Positions 16,440 through 25,939 are shown, numbered from the stretch's first letter. The stretch: DNA of 64,000 bases from an uncultured Clostridia bacterium (GCA_944386365.1 CALXAT010000010.1:1-64000); one strand, 5' to 3'. The notes: a model not told the origin generated them from the sequence alone. Program-made: numbers and translations.

Positions 16440-16441
16440 AT

Positions 16442-17317
16442 CTAATCCTCTTTTTCATCTACAAGTATTTTATTCGTTATTTCTGCAAAATTTTCTAAAG
16501 TTAATTTTTCTGCTCTTACATTTTCATCTAACTGTAATTCTTTCAAAATTTTTAAACCTTCTTCTTTAGACATGAAAACTTTTGTATTGGTAAGTGCATT
16601 TAATAAGGTTTTCCTTCTTTGCATAAAAGCACTTTTTATAATTTTAAACATGACACCTCTACTTTTTACTTCTACTGGTGGTTTTTTTCTTAATGTTAAT
16701 TTAATTACCTTAGATGTAACTTCTGGTTCTGGTATAAATGCATCATTTGGCACTTCCATTACGCCTTCAGATGTTGCATAATAATATACGGAATATGTAA
16801 TAGCTCCCGTTTCCTTTTCTCCTGGAATAGCAATTAGTCTATCTGCTACTTCTTTTTGTACCATAACCGTTATGCTTTCTAAATCCAATCTATCTTCTAA
16901 TAATTTCATGATAATTGGTGTAGTTATATAATATGGTAAATTTGCAACTATTTTTGCACTTTTAAATTCATTCTTTTCTTTTTCTTCTTTTATTATTTTA
17001 TTTAATTTTACTTTTAATACATCTGCATGCATTAATTCAAAATTTTGATATAAAGAAAATCTATCTTTTAATATTTTAATCATTTTTCTATCTAATTCAA
17101 TACAAATAACTTTTCCTGCTTTTTCTAATAGCTCTTTTGTTAATGTTCCTAAGCCTGGTCCTATTTCAATTACTAAATCGTCTTTTGTAATATCACTACT
17201 TTCCACAATTTTGTCTACTACATTTTGACTAATCAAAAAATTTTGTCCTAATGCTTTATTGGCTTTTATTTTGTATTTTTTCATAATAAATCGGGTATCT
17301 TCTAAAATATTACTCAT
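16442..17317 (-). CDS. rsmA: 16S rRNA dimethyladenosine transferase RsmA (KsgA)
   Basis: RsmA dimethylates two adjacent adenosines in helix 45 of 16S rRNA late in 30S assembly. Motif I VIEIGPGLGTLTKEL binds SAM, the acidic IELDRKMIKIL follows, and motif IV NLPYYITTPI is the catalytic N-L-P-Y signature. The N-terminal KANKALGQNFL and the C-terminal helical domain with FMQRRKTLLNAL complete the 291 residues. It is the first gene of a minus-strand operon divergent from the PBP at 17507. Confidence 0.96.
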   Translation of the reverse strand: MSNILEDTRFIMKKYKIKANKALGQNFLISQNVVDKIVESSDITKDDLVIEIGPGLGTLTKELLEKAGKVICIELDRKMIKILKDRFSLYQNFELMHADVLKVKLNKIIKEEKEKNEFKSAKIVANLPYYITTPIIMKLLEDRLDLESITVMVQKEVADRLIAIPGEKETGAITYSVYYYATSEGVMEVPNDAFIPEPEVTSKVIKLTLRKKPPVEVKSRGVMFKIIKSAFMQRRKTLLNALTNTKVFMSKEEGLKILKELQLDENVRAEKLTLENFAEITNKILVDEKED

Positions 17318-17443
17318 ATTCCTATTTTCCTTTCTCTTTTATACACATATATTATATTGTATCACAATATATTTTTCAATAATTTATGTAAATTATTTTT
17401 TATTAACCTCTCTATTATTAATTGTAAAATTTCTGTGTCTTTA

Positions 17444-17472
17444 TTGCTTTTTATATATTTTTAATATACAAT
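17444..17472 (+). promoter_or_regulatory. Promoter of the 17507 PBP gene
   Basis: TTGCTT (17444-17449) and TACAAT (17467-17472) are separated by 17 bases, 35 bases before the start codon in the divergent rsmA-pbp interval. Confidence 0.55.
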
Positions 17473-17506
17473 ATAATTGCAAATTTTTAACAAAAGAGGC
17501 GAATCC

Positions 17507-19909
17507 ATGAGTACAAATAAAAAAGATATAAAAAATAATAAGCATATACATAATTCTAATAAAAAAGATTCTAAAAAGCCGCATAATGATAAAGTAAATT
17601 TAAAAAACAAAAAGTCAAAAGAATCTGACATAAAACACATAAAAGCTTTAACAAATAAAGATTCCAATGTTATAAGTTTAAATCGTAATTTTAATTCTAA
17701 AAATTTAATATACACTTCAAAATTACGAAATACTTTTGTTGTTATCGTTTTGGTTTTTGTGTTACTTTTGGGAAGAATTGCCTATTTACAATTTATAGAT
17801 GGCAATCATTTAAAAGAACTTGCCTATCAACAACAAACAATTAATCAAATTCTTAGTCCTAAAAGAGGAAATATATATGATTCTACTGGAAAGGCTTTAG
17901 CGATTAGTGCTCAAGTAGATACCATTACAATAAATCCTACAAAAATAAAGGGTAACTCTGATGAAGAAACAAAAACATTAAAAGAAACAGTTGCCAAAGG
18001 GCTTTCTGATATTTTTGGTTTAGATTATAATGAAACTTTAGAAAAAGTAAATAGTAATTCTCAAGTAGAAACAATCATAAAGAAAGTTGAACAAGAAAAA
18101 GTTGATGAATTAAAAAAGTGGATGGATGAAAATAAAATTTCCGTGGGAATTAATATAGATGAAGATACCAAAAGATATTATCCTTATGGGGAACTTGCTT
18201 CCAATGTAATTGGCTTTTGTGGAGATGATAATCAAGGATTAAGTGGAATTGAATCTAAATGGGATTCTGTTTTAACTGGTACTCCTGGAAAGATTGTTAG
18301 TTCTCAAGATAGTAGTCAAAAAGAAATACCAAATGCTGAAGAAACTTATATATCTGCTGAAAATGGTAGTGATATTGCACTTACAATTGATTTAAATATA
18401 CAATCTATCATTGAAAAATATTTGGAGCAAGCTGTTGAAAAATATGAATGTGAAGATGGTGGTAATGTCATTGTTATGAATCCTCAAACTGGTGATATTT
18501 TGGGAATGGCCTGTTACCCAGATTATGATCTAAATTCACCTTATACACCAAATTCAACATTAGCTAAAACTTATGATTCCTTATCTTCTGAAGAAAAAAA
18601 TGAAGCTTTATATAAAATGTGGTCCAATAAATCTGTTTCAGACAGTTATGAACCAGGTTCTACATTTAAAATCATTACTGCTAGTGTTGCACTAGAAGAA
18701 GGTATTACAACAACAGATAAAGCTGGAGACTTCTATTGTAAAGGATATGAAGAAGTAGAGGATAGAATTATTAATTGTTGGCGAAATTATAATCCTCATG
18801 GTTCTCAAACATTACGACAAGCACTATGCAATTCTTGTAACCCTGCATTTATTCAATTAGCACAAAGAATCGGTGCTCCTACTTTATATAAATATTATCA
18901 AGCATTTGGATTATTCGAAACAACAAATTCTGGATTATATGGAGAACAAAATAGTATTTTCCATGATTTAGATGAAATTGGACCTGTTGAACTTGCAACA
19001 TATGCTTTTGGTCAAAGATTCCAAATAACACCTCTTCAAATGGTTACTGCTATTTCTGCTGTAGCAAATGATGGTGTACTTATGAAACCCAATATTATAA
19101 AATCTATTACAAATACAGATACTGGTGCTGTTACTGAAACAGAACCAACTGAAGTAAGACAAGTTATTTCTAAGTCGACCGCAGAACAAGTAAAATCCAT
19201 GATGGAATCTGTTGTCTTAGAAGGGACTGGTAAAAATGTAGCGGTTTCTGGATATTCTATTGGTGGCAAATCTGGAACTTCTGAACCAACAGAAGCTAAT
19301 AAAGATAAAGGTTATGTATCTTCATTTGTAGCCATATCTCCTATTGAAGATACACAAGTTGTTATATTGCTTACATTGTATGATCCACAAAATGAGAAAT
19401 ATGGATATCAAGGAGGTTCTGTTGCAGCTCCAGTTGTTTCACAAATGTTATCTGAAATTTTACCATATCTAGGAATTCCTTCTGATTCTATAGAAGAAGA
19501 TAATAGTTCTGACAATTTAATTACAGTTCCTGATATTAGAAATAAAACAATAACAGAAGCTAAAAAGATACTTTCTGATGCCGGATTTACCTGTAAAGTT
19601 TCTACTTCTGGAGATGAAAATTCTACTCTAGTAGCTAATCAAAATCCAAAACCGGGTTCAAAATTGTCTACAAATTCTATTATTATGCTATATGGAGAAG
19701 ACAATAATGTAGAAACTTCTGTAAGTGTTCCTGATTTATCTGGAATGAACCTTTCACAAGCCACAAGTGCCTTAAGAGCTAAAAACTTAAATATTAGTAT
19801 TTCTGGTTCTGGTATTGTTACTACACAGGATTATGCAAAAGATGAATTAGTCCCTGAGGGTACCATTATTAATGTTACATTAAAACCTACTTTAACAGAT
19901 GCGCATTAA
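17507..19909 (+). CDS. Class B penicillin-binding protein with two PASTA domains (SpoVD/PBP2-like)
   Basis: A septal or sporulation peptidoglycan transpeptidase. It has a Lys-rich cytoplasmic tail of about 70 residues, one membrane helix (about 76-94), the dimerisation domain, and a transpeptidase domain with S385-T-F-K388, S443-C-N445 and K588-S-G (KSG in place of the usual KTG). Two PASTA domains follow (about 673-730 and 740-796). The start is ATG 17507 with AGAGG upstream; an in-frame ATG at 17477 lacks a ribosome binding site. The protein is a paralogue of the dcw-cluster PBP at 37125-39116, sharing long stretches (DEDTKRYYPY, FGQRF, SVAAPV versus GVAAPV). It stands alone on the plus strand. 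Confidence 0.93.
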   Translation: MSTNKKDIKNNKHIHNSNKKDSKKPHNDKVNLKNKKSKESDIKHIKALTNKDSNVISLNRNFNSKNLIYTSKLRNTFVVIVLVFVLLLGRIAYLQFIDGNHLKELAYQQQTINQILSPKRGNIYDSTGKALAISAQVDTITINPTKIKGNSDEETKTLKETVAKGLSDIFGLDYNETLEKVNSNSQVETIIKKVEQEKVDELKKWMDENKISVGINIDEDTKRYYPYGELASNVIGFCGDDNQGLSGIESKWDSVLTGTPGKIVSSQDSSQKEIPNAEETYISAENGSDIALTIDLNIQSIIEKYLEQAVEKYECEDGGNVIVMNPQTGDILGMACYPDYDLNSPYTPNSTLAKTYDSLSSEEKNEALYKMWSNKSVSDSYEPGSTFKIITASVALEEGITTTDKAGDFYCKGYEEVEDRIINCWRNYNPHGSQTLRQALCNSCNPAFIQLAQRIGAPTLYKYYQAFGLFETTNSGLYGEQNSIFHDLDEIGPVELATYAFGQRFQITPLQMVTAISAVANDGVLMKPNIIKSITNTDTGAVTETEPTEVRQVISKSTAEQVKSMMESVVLEGTGKNVAVSGYSIGGKSGTSEPTEANKDKGYVSSFVAISPIEDTQVVILLTLYDPQNEKYGYQGGSVAAPVVSQMLSEILPYLGIPSDSIEEDNSSDNLITVPDIRNKTITEAKKILSDAGFTCKVSTSGDENSTLVANQNPKPGSKLSTNSIIMLYGEDNNVETSVSVPDLSGMNLSQATSALRAKNLNISISGSGIVTTQDYAKDELVPEGTIINVTLKPTLTDAH

Positions 19910-19910
19910 A

Positions 19911-19955
19911 AAAAGAAGAATGAACAAATGTTAAAAGATTGTTCATTCTTCTTTT
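19911..19955. terminator. Bidirectional terminator
   Basis: A perfect 17-bp stem (19911-19927 with 19939-19955) with an 11-base loop lies between converging genes and can serve both. Confidence 0.9.
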
Positions 19956-19956
19956 C

Positions 19957-20586
19957 TTATTCCATTACCTCCTCTTTCCAATATTTTTTTAATAAATTAT
20001 CTAATTTAGCAATTTTTTCACTTTTTTTAATTGCCTTTTCTATATTTTCTCCTTTTAAATAACTTATCCATGCTTCTTTTAATGTCATTTCTGTATTCAT
20101 TTCTATCTTGAATTTTGGTAACTCTATAATATGTATTTCAAAATAATCCTGTAAAACATCTGTCATGCTTTCTTCTTTTAATGTCATTCGACTATGATAA
20201 TTGGTTTCTTTTGTAAAAATAAAATCTAATATGTTTATCGTTATTGTTTTAGCTATTTCTCTATTATCGTCATATTCTAATTGATTAGAATGTATTTGTG
20301 CAAAATATATAAACATTTTTGTTAAGATATGTTCTCCATCAATCATTTGTATTCCGATATTTAATTCTTCATTTTCTATTGTTTGTATTCTTAAATCTGC
20401 AATTCCAAAGTTTTCCTCTGCCGGTAAATTTTTTTCTTTTTTGAACAAATAGGGATTTATTTTAGCTTTTTGTATTTTAATGTTTAATATAGCTTCTATA
20501 AATTCTTTTAAAATATCTATACTTTCTTTTGTATTTAAAACTCTTCTTAATACGAAATTACTTTTTGCAACAAATTTTCTGTTCAT
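19957..20586 (-). CDS. Rpn/PD-(D/E)XK nuclease family protein
   Basis: The 209 residues match the Rpn recombination-promoting nuclease / PDDEXK transposase-like family (PF12784 type). A short helical lead (KFVAKSNFVLRRVLNTKES) is followed by ADLRIQTIENEELNIGIQMIDG, which carries the D...(E)xQ core in which Gln often replaces the catalytic Lys. The HILTKMFIYFAQIHSNQL helix and a Lys/Glu-rich C-terminal coil are typical. Such proteins cleave DNA and are linked to recombination or phage defence. The GGAGG is 25 bases from the ATG with a 14-base palindrome between them. It is a single gene between terminators. Confidence 0.75.
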   Translation of the reverse strand: MNRKFVAKSNFVLRRVLNTKESIDILKEFIEAILNIKIQKAKINPYLFKKEKNLPAEENFGIADLRIQTIENEELNIGIQMIDGEHILTKMFIYFAQIHSNQLEYDDNREIAKTITINILDFIFTKETNYHSRMTLKEESMTDVLQDYFEIHIIELPKFKIEMNTEMTLKEAWISYLKGENIEKAIKKSEKIAKLDNLLKKYWKEEVME

Positions 20587-20594
20587 AAAAATAT

Positions 20595-20608
20595 TTTAGT
20601 GCACTAAA
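20595..20608 (-). promoter_or_regulatory. Palindrome between Shine-Dalgarno and start of the Rpn gene
   Basis: TTTAGTGCACTAAA is a perfect 14-base palindrome located between GGAGG (20612-20616) and the ATG (20586). It could be a protein-binding site or a structure that brings the distant Shine-Dalgarno closer to the start. Confidence 0.5.
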
Positions 20609-20744
20609 TTACCCTCCTTTTTTGGATTCTTTTATTTTATAAATGATGGAATTTATGACTTGAATAAATTTTATATAAAAAGTCATACTAGATAGAAATT
20701 TCTATTGATTAAAAATTATATAATTTCTTAAAGTATACTGTCAA

Positions 20745-20772
20745 AAAAAGAACTTGTCAACAAGTTCTTTTT
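20745..20772. terminator. Terminator of the ispG-ispH operon
   Basis: AAAAAGAACTTG (20745-20756) pairs perfectly with 20761-20772 around a TCAA tetraloop, with U-rich sequence beyond, about 80 bases past the ispH stop. Confidence 0.75.
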
Positions 20773-20850
20773 ATATTTTTATATTTTTCATCGCAAAATT
20801 CGACAAAATCAATATATTACCGTTAAATTAAATTCGGAAGGAAATCCCCT

Positions 20851-21705
20851 TTAGGATGCTTTTATTTTTTCAATCACTTTTTTTATACTTTCGTTTGGTG
20901 TAGAAGCCCCTGCCATGATTCCTATCTTCTCAATTCCTTTTAAATCTTCTATATGTAAATCATCTACGTTTTCTATTGCTATCGTTACCTTACAATTCTG
21001 TTTAGCAATTTCATATAATTTTCTTGTATTAGAACTATTCTTTCCTCCTATGATTATCATGCAGTCGACTTTTTGGGACATTTCTTTTGTTTCTTTTTGT
21101 CTAATTTCTGTTGCTTGACAAATTGTATTCTTTACAACCAATTCTATATCTCTTGGTAATTCATTTTTTATAATTTCTTCGATAATATAAAATTTTTCTA
21201 AACTATATGTGGTTTGTGCTATTAGTAACAATTTTTTTATTTTCGACTTTTCTAACATTTCTAATGCTTTAAAAGTATCATCCTCTTTTTCTATAACCCA
21301 TTTATTTTCTCCACAAAAACTTAATGTACCTATATTTTCTGGATGCTTTTTATTTCCTAACAAGAATATATAATATCCTTTATTAGCATATTCTTCTACT
21401 ATTTCATGAATTTTTAAAACTTTTGGGCATGTATAATCTATTAATTCTATATTTTTTTCTTTTGCTTTTTCATACGTTTCTTTAGGAATACCATGTGCAC
21501 GAACAATCGTCTTTCCTTTTGCATCTTTTATATTCTCTATAAAGTGCATTCCTTTGTTTTCTAATTCTTTTACAACATCTTGATTATGTACAATCTCTCC
21601 TAATCCAAATATTACTTCTTCTTTTTTTAATTCTTCCTTTGCACCATCAACCGCTCTTTTCACGCCATAACAAAAACCTGCTGTTTTTCCTACTGTTAGT
21701 TTCAT
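20851..21705 (-). CDS. ispH: 4-hydroxy-3-methylbut-2-enyl diphosphate reductase
   Basis: IspH (LytB) is the [4Fe-4S] enzyme that makes IPP and DMAPP, the last step of the MEP pathway. The three cluster cysteines are in AGFCYGVKRAV, DYTCPKV and NTICQATEIRQ. Conserved histidines are in VHNQ, AHGIP and KKHPE, and GGKNSSNT and AGASTPN bind substrate. I start at ATG 21705 (MKLTVGKTAG) with GGAGA seven bases upstream rather than at 21723. The length is 284 residues with no S1 fusion, unlike some Clostridia. It follows ispG by 26 bases. Confidence 0.95.
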   Translation of the reverse strand: MKLTVGKTAGFCYGVKRAVDGAKEELKKEEVIFGLGEIVHNQDVVKELENKGMHFIENIKDAKGKTIVRAHGIPKETYEKAKEKNIELIDYTCPKVLKIHEIVEEYANKGYYIFLLGNKKHPENIGTLSFCGENKWVIEKEDDTFKALEMLEKSKIKKLLLIAQTTYSLEKFYIIEEIIKNELPRDIELVVKNTICQATEIRQKETKEMSQKVDCMIIIGGKNSSNTRKLYEIAKQNCKVTIAIENVDDLHIEDLKGIEKIGIMAGASTPNESIKKVIEKIKAS

Positions 21706-21731
21706 ATTTTTCTCTCCATTCATAACATTTT

Positions 21732-22787
21732 TTATTTTATCATTTCCAATATTTCTTTTTTTAACACTTCTACAATTTTTTCTTGTGGTACTTTTTTTAT
21801 AATCTTACCTTTTTTAAATAAAAGTCCTTCTTTCACACCTCCTGCAATCCCAATATCTGCTTCTCTTGCTTCTCCTGGTCCATTTACTGCACATCCCATG
21901 ACAGCAACCGTTATATCTGATTCTATCGTATTTAAAAATTCTTCTACTTCTTTTGCTATTGGAATTAAGTTAATTTGTGTTCTTCCACAAGTAGGACAAG
22001 CCACTAAAGTTGGCATTTTCTGATACAAATTACAATCTTTTAAGATTTCTTTTGCTACTTTAATTTCTTTTACTGGATCATCTGAAAGAGAAACCCTTAT
22101 CGTATCTCCTATTCCATTTCTTAGCATATACCCTAATCCAATACTTGATTTTATTGTTCCACTAAATTCTGTTCCACTTTCTGTTATTCCTAAATGTAAT
22201 GGACAATCAAATTCTTTTGCTGCCTCTTCATAACTTTCTATACATAAATCTAAGTTAGATGCTTTTAGTGAAATTACATAATCTCTAAAATCTAATTTTT
22301 CTAATATTTCTATATGCCTTCTTGCACTTTCTACCATTGCCTTTGCCGTTGGTTTTCCATATTGTTCTAATAAATCTTTTTCTAAAGAACCTGCATTTAC
22401 ACCAATTCTAATTGGTATATGGTGTTCTTTACATTGATCAACCACTGCTTTTACTTTGTCTTCACTTCCTATATTTCCTGGATTAATCCTAACTTTATCC
22501 ACTCCTGCATTTATTGCTTCTAATGCTATTCTATAATCAAAATGTATGTCTGCAACAATTGGAATATGAATTTGCTTTTTTATCTCCTTTATTGCTTTTG
22601 CATCTTCCATATCTAGTGCTGCCACTCGAATAATTTCGCATCCTGCCTTTTCTAAATCTAATATTTGTTTTACAGTTGCTTTAACATCTTTTGTTTTGGT
22701 GTTACACATAGATTGTATTACCACTTTGTTTTGTCCACCAATTTGTACATTTCCTACCATTATTTTTCTTGTTTTTGTTCTGTTCAT
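21732..22787 (-). CDS. ispG: 4-hydroxy-3-methylbut-2-en-1-yl diphosphate synthase
   Basis: IspG converts MEcPP to HMBPP with a [4Fe-4S] cluster and reduced ferredoxin or flavodoxin. The TIM-barrel half begins [21 protein letters not shown]; the C-terminal half has cluster ligands in [11 protein letters not shown] and [11 protein letters not shown], with the GIAGG loop after it. The 351-residue length is that of the two-domain bacterial form. It forms an operon with ispH, giving the last two steps of the pathway. Confidence 0.96.
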   Translation of the reverse strand: MNRTKTRKIMVGNVQIGGQNKVVIQSMCNTKTKDVKATVKQILDLEKAGCEIIRVAALDMEDAKAIKEIKKQIHIPIVADIHFDYRIALEAINAGVDKVRINPGNIGSEDKVKAVVDQCKEHHIPIRIGVNAGSLEKDLLEQYGKPTAKAMVESARRHIEILEKLDFRDYVISLKASNLDLCIESYEEAAKEFDCPLHLGITESGTEFSGTIKSSIGLGYMLRNGIGDTIRVSLSDDPVKEIKVAKEILKDCNLYQKMPTLVACPTCGRTQINLIPIAKEVEEFLNTIESDITVAVMGCAVNGPGEAREADIGIAGGVKEGLLFKKGKIIKKVPQEKIVEVLKKEILEMIK

Positions 22788-22889
22788 CTTTTCTTCCTTT
22801 CTTTTCTACTTCAAAGTTTCATTTTTTTATTCTTCTAATATTTATAAATGTTGGATTAACCCTGAATTGCTATACAAATAATTATAAAA

Positions 22890-22921
22890 AAGGAAAACAT
22901 GGATATTCCCAGGTTTTCCTT
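22890..22921 (-). terminator. Terminator after the response regulator
   Basis: AAGGAAAAC (22890-22898) pairs with 22913-22921, extended by TGG/CCA across a mismatch, with U-rich sequence following on the minus strand. Confidence 0.65.
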
Positions 22922-22929
22922 GAATTTCT

Positions 22930-23664
22930 TTATTTAGAAGCTATATAATATCCAACGCCTCTTTTGGTTATTAATATTTTTGGTGATGAAGTATCTTTTT
23001 CTATTTTTTCTCTAATTCTTCTTACTGTAACATCTACCGTTCTAATATCTCCATAATATTCATATCCCCATACTTTTTCCAATAAGGTTTCTCTTGTTAC
23101 AACTTGTCCTGGTTGTGATGCTAAAAATTTGATAACTTCAAACTCTCTTACTGTTAAATCTATAATTTCTCCTCTGATTTTAACTTCAAATTTATCTAAA
23201 TCTAATTCTAAATCATTTACAATTATTTTATTTTCTTTCTTTTTGGACTGATCATTTTCTCCTTTTGGCATAGAAAGATTTTCTACCTTTCTTAGATTTG
23301 CCTTTACCCTTGCAATTAGTTCTCTAACACTAAATGGTTTTGTAATATAATCATCAGCACCTAATTCTAATCCCAATATTTTATCGATTTCTGTATCTTT
23401 AGCTGTTAACATTAAAATTGGTACATTATAAGAATTCTTTATTCTTTTACATACAGATAATCCATCCATTTTTGGAAGCATAATATCTAATAGAATTAAA
23501 TCTGGATATTTTTCTAATGCTATATTTAATGCTGTTACCCCATCACTTGCTTCTATTGTATTATATCCTTCTTTTTTTAAGTTATATACCAATATTTCTC
23601 TTATTGGTTGTTCATCATCAACAATTAAAATTGTTTTTTGGTCTTGATTTATTTCTTCTTCCAC
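22930..23664 (-). CDS. OmpR/PhoB family response regulator, WalR-like
   Basis: A transcription factor controlled by phosphorylation. The receiver domain (residues 10-125) has the acidic pair VDDEQ, phosphoacceptor Asp60 in LILLDIMLPKMDG, the conserved Thr in LMLTAKD and Lys in YITKPFS. The winged-helix domain (about 145-240) has LTVREFEVIKFLASQPGQVV and the recognition helix RTVDVTVRRIREKI. The close match to WalR/YycF suggests cell-wall control in Firmicutes. Its likely kinase is at 30583-32052, about 7 kb away with opposite-strand genes in between, not adjacent as usual. The partnership is inferred. Confidence 0.88.
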   Translation of the reverse strand: MEEEINQDQKTILIVDDEQPIREILVYNLKKEGYNTIEASDGVTALNIALEKYPDLILLDIMLPKMDGLSVCKRIKNSYNVPILMLTAKDTEIDKILGLELGADDYITKPFSVRELIARVKANLRKVENLSMPKGENDQSKKKENKIIVNDLELDLDKFEVKIRGEIIDLTVREFEVIKFLASQPGQVVTRETLLEKVWGYEYYGDIRTVDVTVRRIREKIEKDTSSPKILITKRGVGYYIASK

Positions 23665-23781
23665 AAAAATTCCGCCTTTCTATTATAGCTTTATTTTTAT
23701 ACTTATATTTATATCATAATTAAATGCATTATACAAGTAATTTTCTTAAAATTTTTTCATCTGTCCTTTTAGTCAAATGTA

Positions 23782-23810
23782 TTGACATTAAAAGTATTTA
23801 GGCATATACT
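23782..23810 (+). promoter_or_regulatory. Promoter of the por operon
   Basis: TTGACA (23782-23787) and TATACT (23805-23810) are spaced exactly 17 bases apart, 36 bases before porC, which has an AGGAGG site. This near-consensus promoter indicates strong expression. Confidence 0.85.
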
Positions 23811-23846
23811 AAAGTCGTAAATTTTTTGTAAAAGGAGGCAATTAAG

Positions 23847-24428
23847 ATGAATAACATGATAGAAATTAGATGGCATGGTAGAGGTGGTCAAGGTGCCAAA
23901 ACAGCATCTTTATTATTAGCTGATGCAGCCTTTAATACCGGTAAATATATTCAAGGATTTCCTGAATATGGACCTGAAAGAATGGGTGCTCCTATCACGG
24001 CATATAACAGAATAAGTGAAACACCTATTACAATTCATAGTAATATTTATGAACCTGACTATGTTGTAGTGGTAGATGATACACTTTTGGAATCTGTTGA
24101 TGTAACTTCTGGTTTAAAAGAAACTGGTGCCATTGTCATTAACACAACAAAATCTGCTGAATATTTGAAAAAAGCGTTAAAAGGATATTCTGGAGAAATT
24201 TATACAATTGATGCCAGAAAGATTTCAGAAGAAGCTTTAGGAAGATATTTTCCAAATACACCTATGCTTGCTGCCATTGTTAAAGTAAGCAAAATTATGA
24301 CAGATGAAGAATTATTAGAAGATATGAAAGGTTCTTTTAAACACAAATTTGCCAAAAAACCTGAAGTAATAGATGGAAACATGAAAGCTTTGGAAATTGC
24401 GTTAAAAGAAGTTAAGAAAATTCAATAA
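23847..24428 (+). CDS. porC: Pyruvate:ferredoxin oxidoreductase, gamma subunit
   Basis: The gamma subunit of a four-subunit 2-oxoacid:ferredoxin oxidoreductase, which oxidises a 2-oxoacid (most likely pyruvate) to acyl-CoA and CO2 with reduction of ferredoxin. IEIRWHGRGGQGAKTAS is the family hallmark, followed by FPEYGPERMGAP and the strand YVVVVDDTLLE. The 193-residue length is standard. The gene order gamma-delta-alpha-beta with 13-base or smaller spacings forms one operon under a near-consensus promoter. Pyruvate specificity rests on overall resemblance, so another 2-oxoacid cannot be excluded. Confidence 0.92.
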   Translation: MNNMIEIRWHGRGGQGAKTASLLLADAAFNTGKYIQGFPEYGPERMGAPITAYNRISETPITIHSNIYEPDYVVVVDDTLLESVDVTSGLKETGAIVINTTKSAEYLKKALKGYSGEIYTIDARKISEEALGRYFPNTPMLAAIVKVSKIMTDEELLEDMKGSFKHKFAKKPEVIDGNMKALEIALKEVKKIQ

Positions 24429-24441
24429 GGAGGATAAAATT

Positions 24442-24744
24442 ATGACAGATATAAATGCAAACACACCTATGGAGAAATTAACTCCTGGTGGTGATATTTA
24501 TACTGCTGGAAACGCTAGAGATTTTAAAACAGGTGACTGGAGAAGTTCTTATCCTGTATTTTTATCAGATAAATGTAAACAATGTGGTTTATGCTTCCCT
24601 GTTTGTCCTGAAGATGCTATTCCAGTAGGAAAAGAAGATTTAAAAAGACAAGATTTCAATTATGATTACTGTAAAGGTTGTGGTGTATGTGCTAAAGTAT
24701 GCCCTTTCGGTGCAATTGAAATGAGAGAGGTAGGTGTTGAATAA
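24442..24744 (+). CDS. porD: Pyruvate:ferredoxin oxidoreductase, delta (ferredoxin) subunit
   Basis: The electron-transfer subunit. Two [4Fe-4S] motifs are complete: CKQCGLCFPVCPEDAIPV and CKGCGVCAKVCPFGAIEM, in 100 residues. An N-terminal extension with TPGGDIYTAGNARDFKTGDW is typical of PorD. It passes electrons from the beta-subunit TPP centre to ferredoxin, and the small ferredoxin at 27718 is a candidate acceptor. It follows porC after 13 bases. Confidence 0.94.
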   Translation: MTDINANTPMEKLTPGGDIYTAGNARDFKTGDWRSSYPVFLSDKCKQCGLCFPVCPEDAIPVGKEDLKRQDFNYDYCKGCGVCAKVCPFGAIEMREVGVE

Positions 24745-24745
24745 G

Positions 24746-25939
24746 ATGAGTATAAGAGAAAGATTAAGTGGTAATGAAGCAGCAGCAACTGCTATGAAAC
24801 AAATTAATCCAGATGTTGTTGCAGCCTTCCCGATTACACCTTCAACAGAAATTCCACAATATTTTTCAACTTTTGTAGATAATGGTCTTGTAGATACAGA
24901 ATTTGTTGCTGTTGAAAGTGAACACAGTGCTATGAGTGCTTGTATTGGTGCAGAAGCTGCAGGAGCAAGAGCTATGACAGCTACATCTGCAAATGGATTA
25001 TCTTTAATGTGGGAAATGATATATATTGCCTCTAGTTTACGTTTACCTATCGTAATGTCTTTAGTAAACAGAGCTGTATCAGGACCTTTAAATATTCATA
25101 ATGACCATTCAGATGCTATGGGTGTTAGAGATGCCGGATGGATTATGCTATTTTCTGAAAGTAACCAAGAAGCTTATGATAATCTTTTAATGGCACATAG
25201 AATTGCAGAAAACAAAAATGTAATGCTTCCATTAATGGTTTGTCAAGATGGATTTATTACTTCTCATTCTATTGAAAATATAGAACTTCTTGAAGATGAT
25301 AAAGTAAAAGAATTTGTAGGAACATATAAACCAGAACATTATTTATTAAATAGAAATGAACCAATTGCTGTTGGTCCATTAGATTTACAAAGCTATTTAT
25401 TTGAACATAAAGCACAACAAGCAGAAGCTATGAAAAATGCAAAACAGGTTATCTTAGATGTTGCAAAAGACTTTGAAAAACTAACTGGTAGAAAATATGG
25501 TCTTTTTGAGGAATATAAATTGGATGATGCAGAAATTGCCATTGTTTGTATGAACTCAACAGCTGGTACTACAAAATTTGTTGTTGATAAATTAAGAGAA
25601 CAAGGTGTAAAAGCAGGATTATTAAAACTTCGTGTATTTAGACCATTCCCAGTAGATGAAGTTGCAAAAGCATTATCTCACTTAAAAGCGATTGCTGTTT
25701 TAGATAAAGCAGATTCTTTAAATGCTGCTGGAGGTGCTTTGTTTGAAGATGTTACATCTGCTATGTATGTAAATGCTATACATGTACCTGCCGTAAATTA
25801 TGTTTATGGTATTGGTGGTAGAGATACCAAAGCTGATGATATCGAAAGTGTTTATACAGATTTATCAGAAATCGCAAAAACTGGAAAAATAGATAATCCT
25901 TATCGTTATTTAGGATTAAGAAAGGAGGCGCAAAAATAA
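24746..25939 (+). CDS. porA: Pyruvate:ferredoxin oxidoreductase, alpha subunit
   Basis: The alpha subunit contains the pyrimidine-binding and transketolase C-terminal domains (domains I and II). The motifs GNEAAATAMKQINPDVVAAFPITPSTE, ESEHSAMSACIGAEAAGARA and SANGLSLMWEM mark the first domain, and LLKLRVFRPFPVDEVAKAL the second. I choose ATG 24746, with AGGTG nine bases upstream, one base after the porD stop. A GTG at 24734 in the same frame would overlap porD and is less likely. The final codon overlaps the porB ATG. Confidence 0.94.
   Translation: MSIRERLSGNEAAATAMKQINPDVVAAFPITPSTEIPQYFSTFVDNGLVDTEFVAVESEHSAMSACIGAEAAGARAMTATSANGLSLMWEMIYIASSLRLPIVMSLVNRAVSGPLNIHNDHSDAMGVRDAGWIMLFSESNQEAYDNLLMAHRIAENKNVMLPLMVCQDGFITSHSIENIELLEDDKVKEFVGTYKPEHYLLNRNEPIAVGPLDLQSYLFEHKAQQAEAMKNAKQVILDVAKDFEKLTGRKYGLFEEYKLDDAEIAIVCMNSTAGTTKFVVDKLREQGVKAGLLKLRVFRPFPVDEVAKALSHLKAIAVLDKADSLNAAGGALFEDVTSAMYVNAIHVPAVNYVYGIGGRDTKADDIESVYTDLSEIAKTGKIDNPYRYLGLRKEAQK

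Noticed and set aside
24734-24745. GTG 24734 as the porA start
   Set aside because: It overlaps porD and is only three bases from its best ribosome binding site; ATG 24746 has proper spacing and matches the usual N-terminus.
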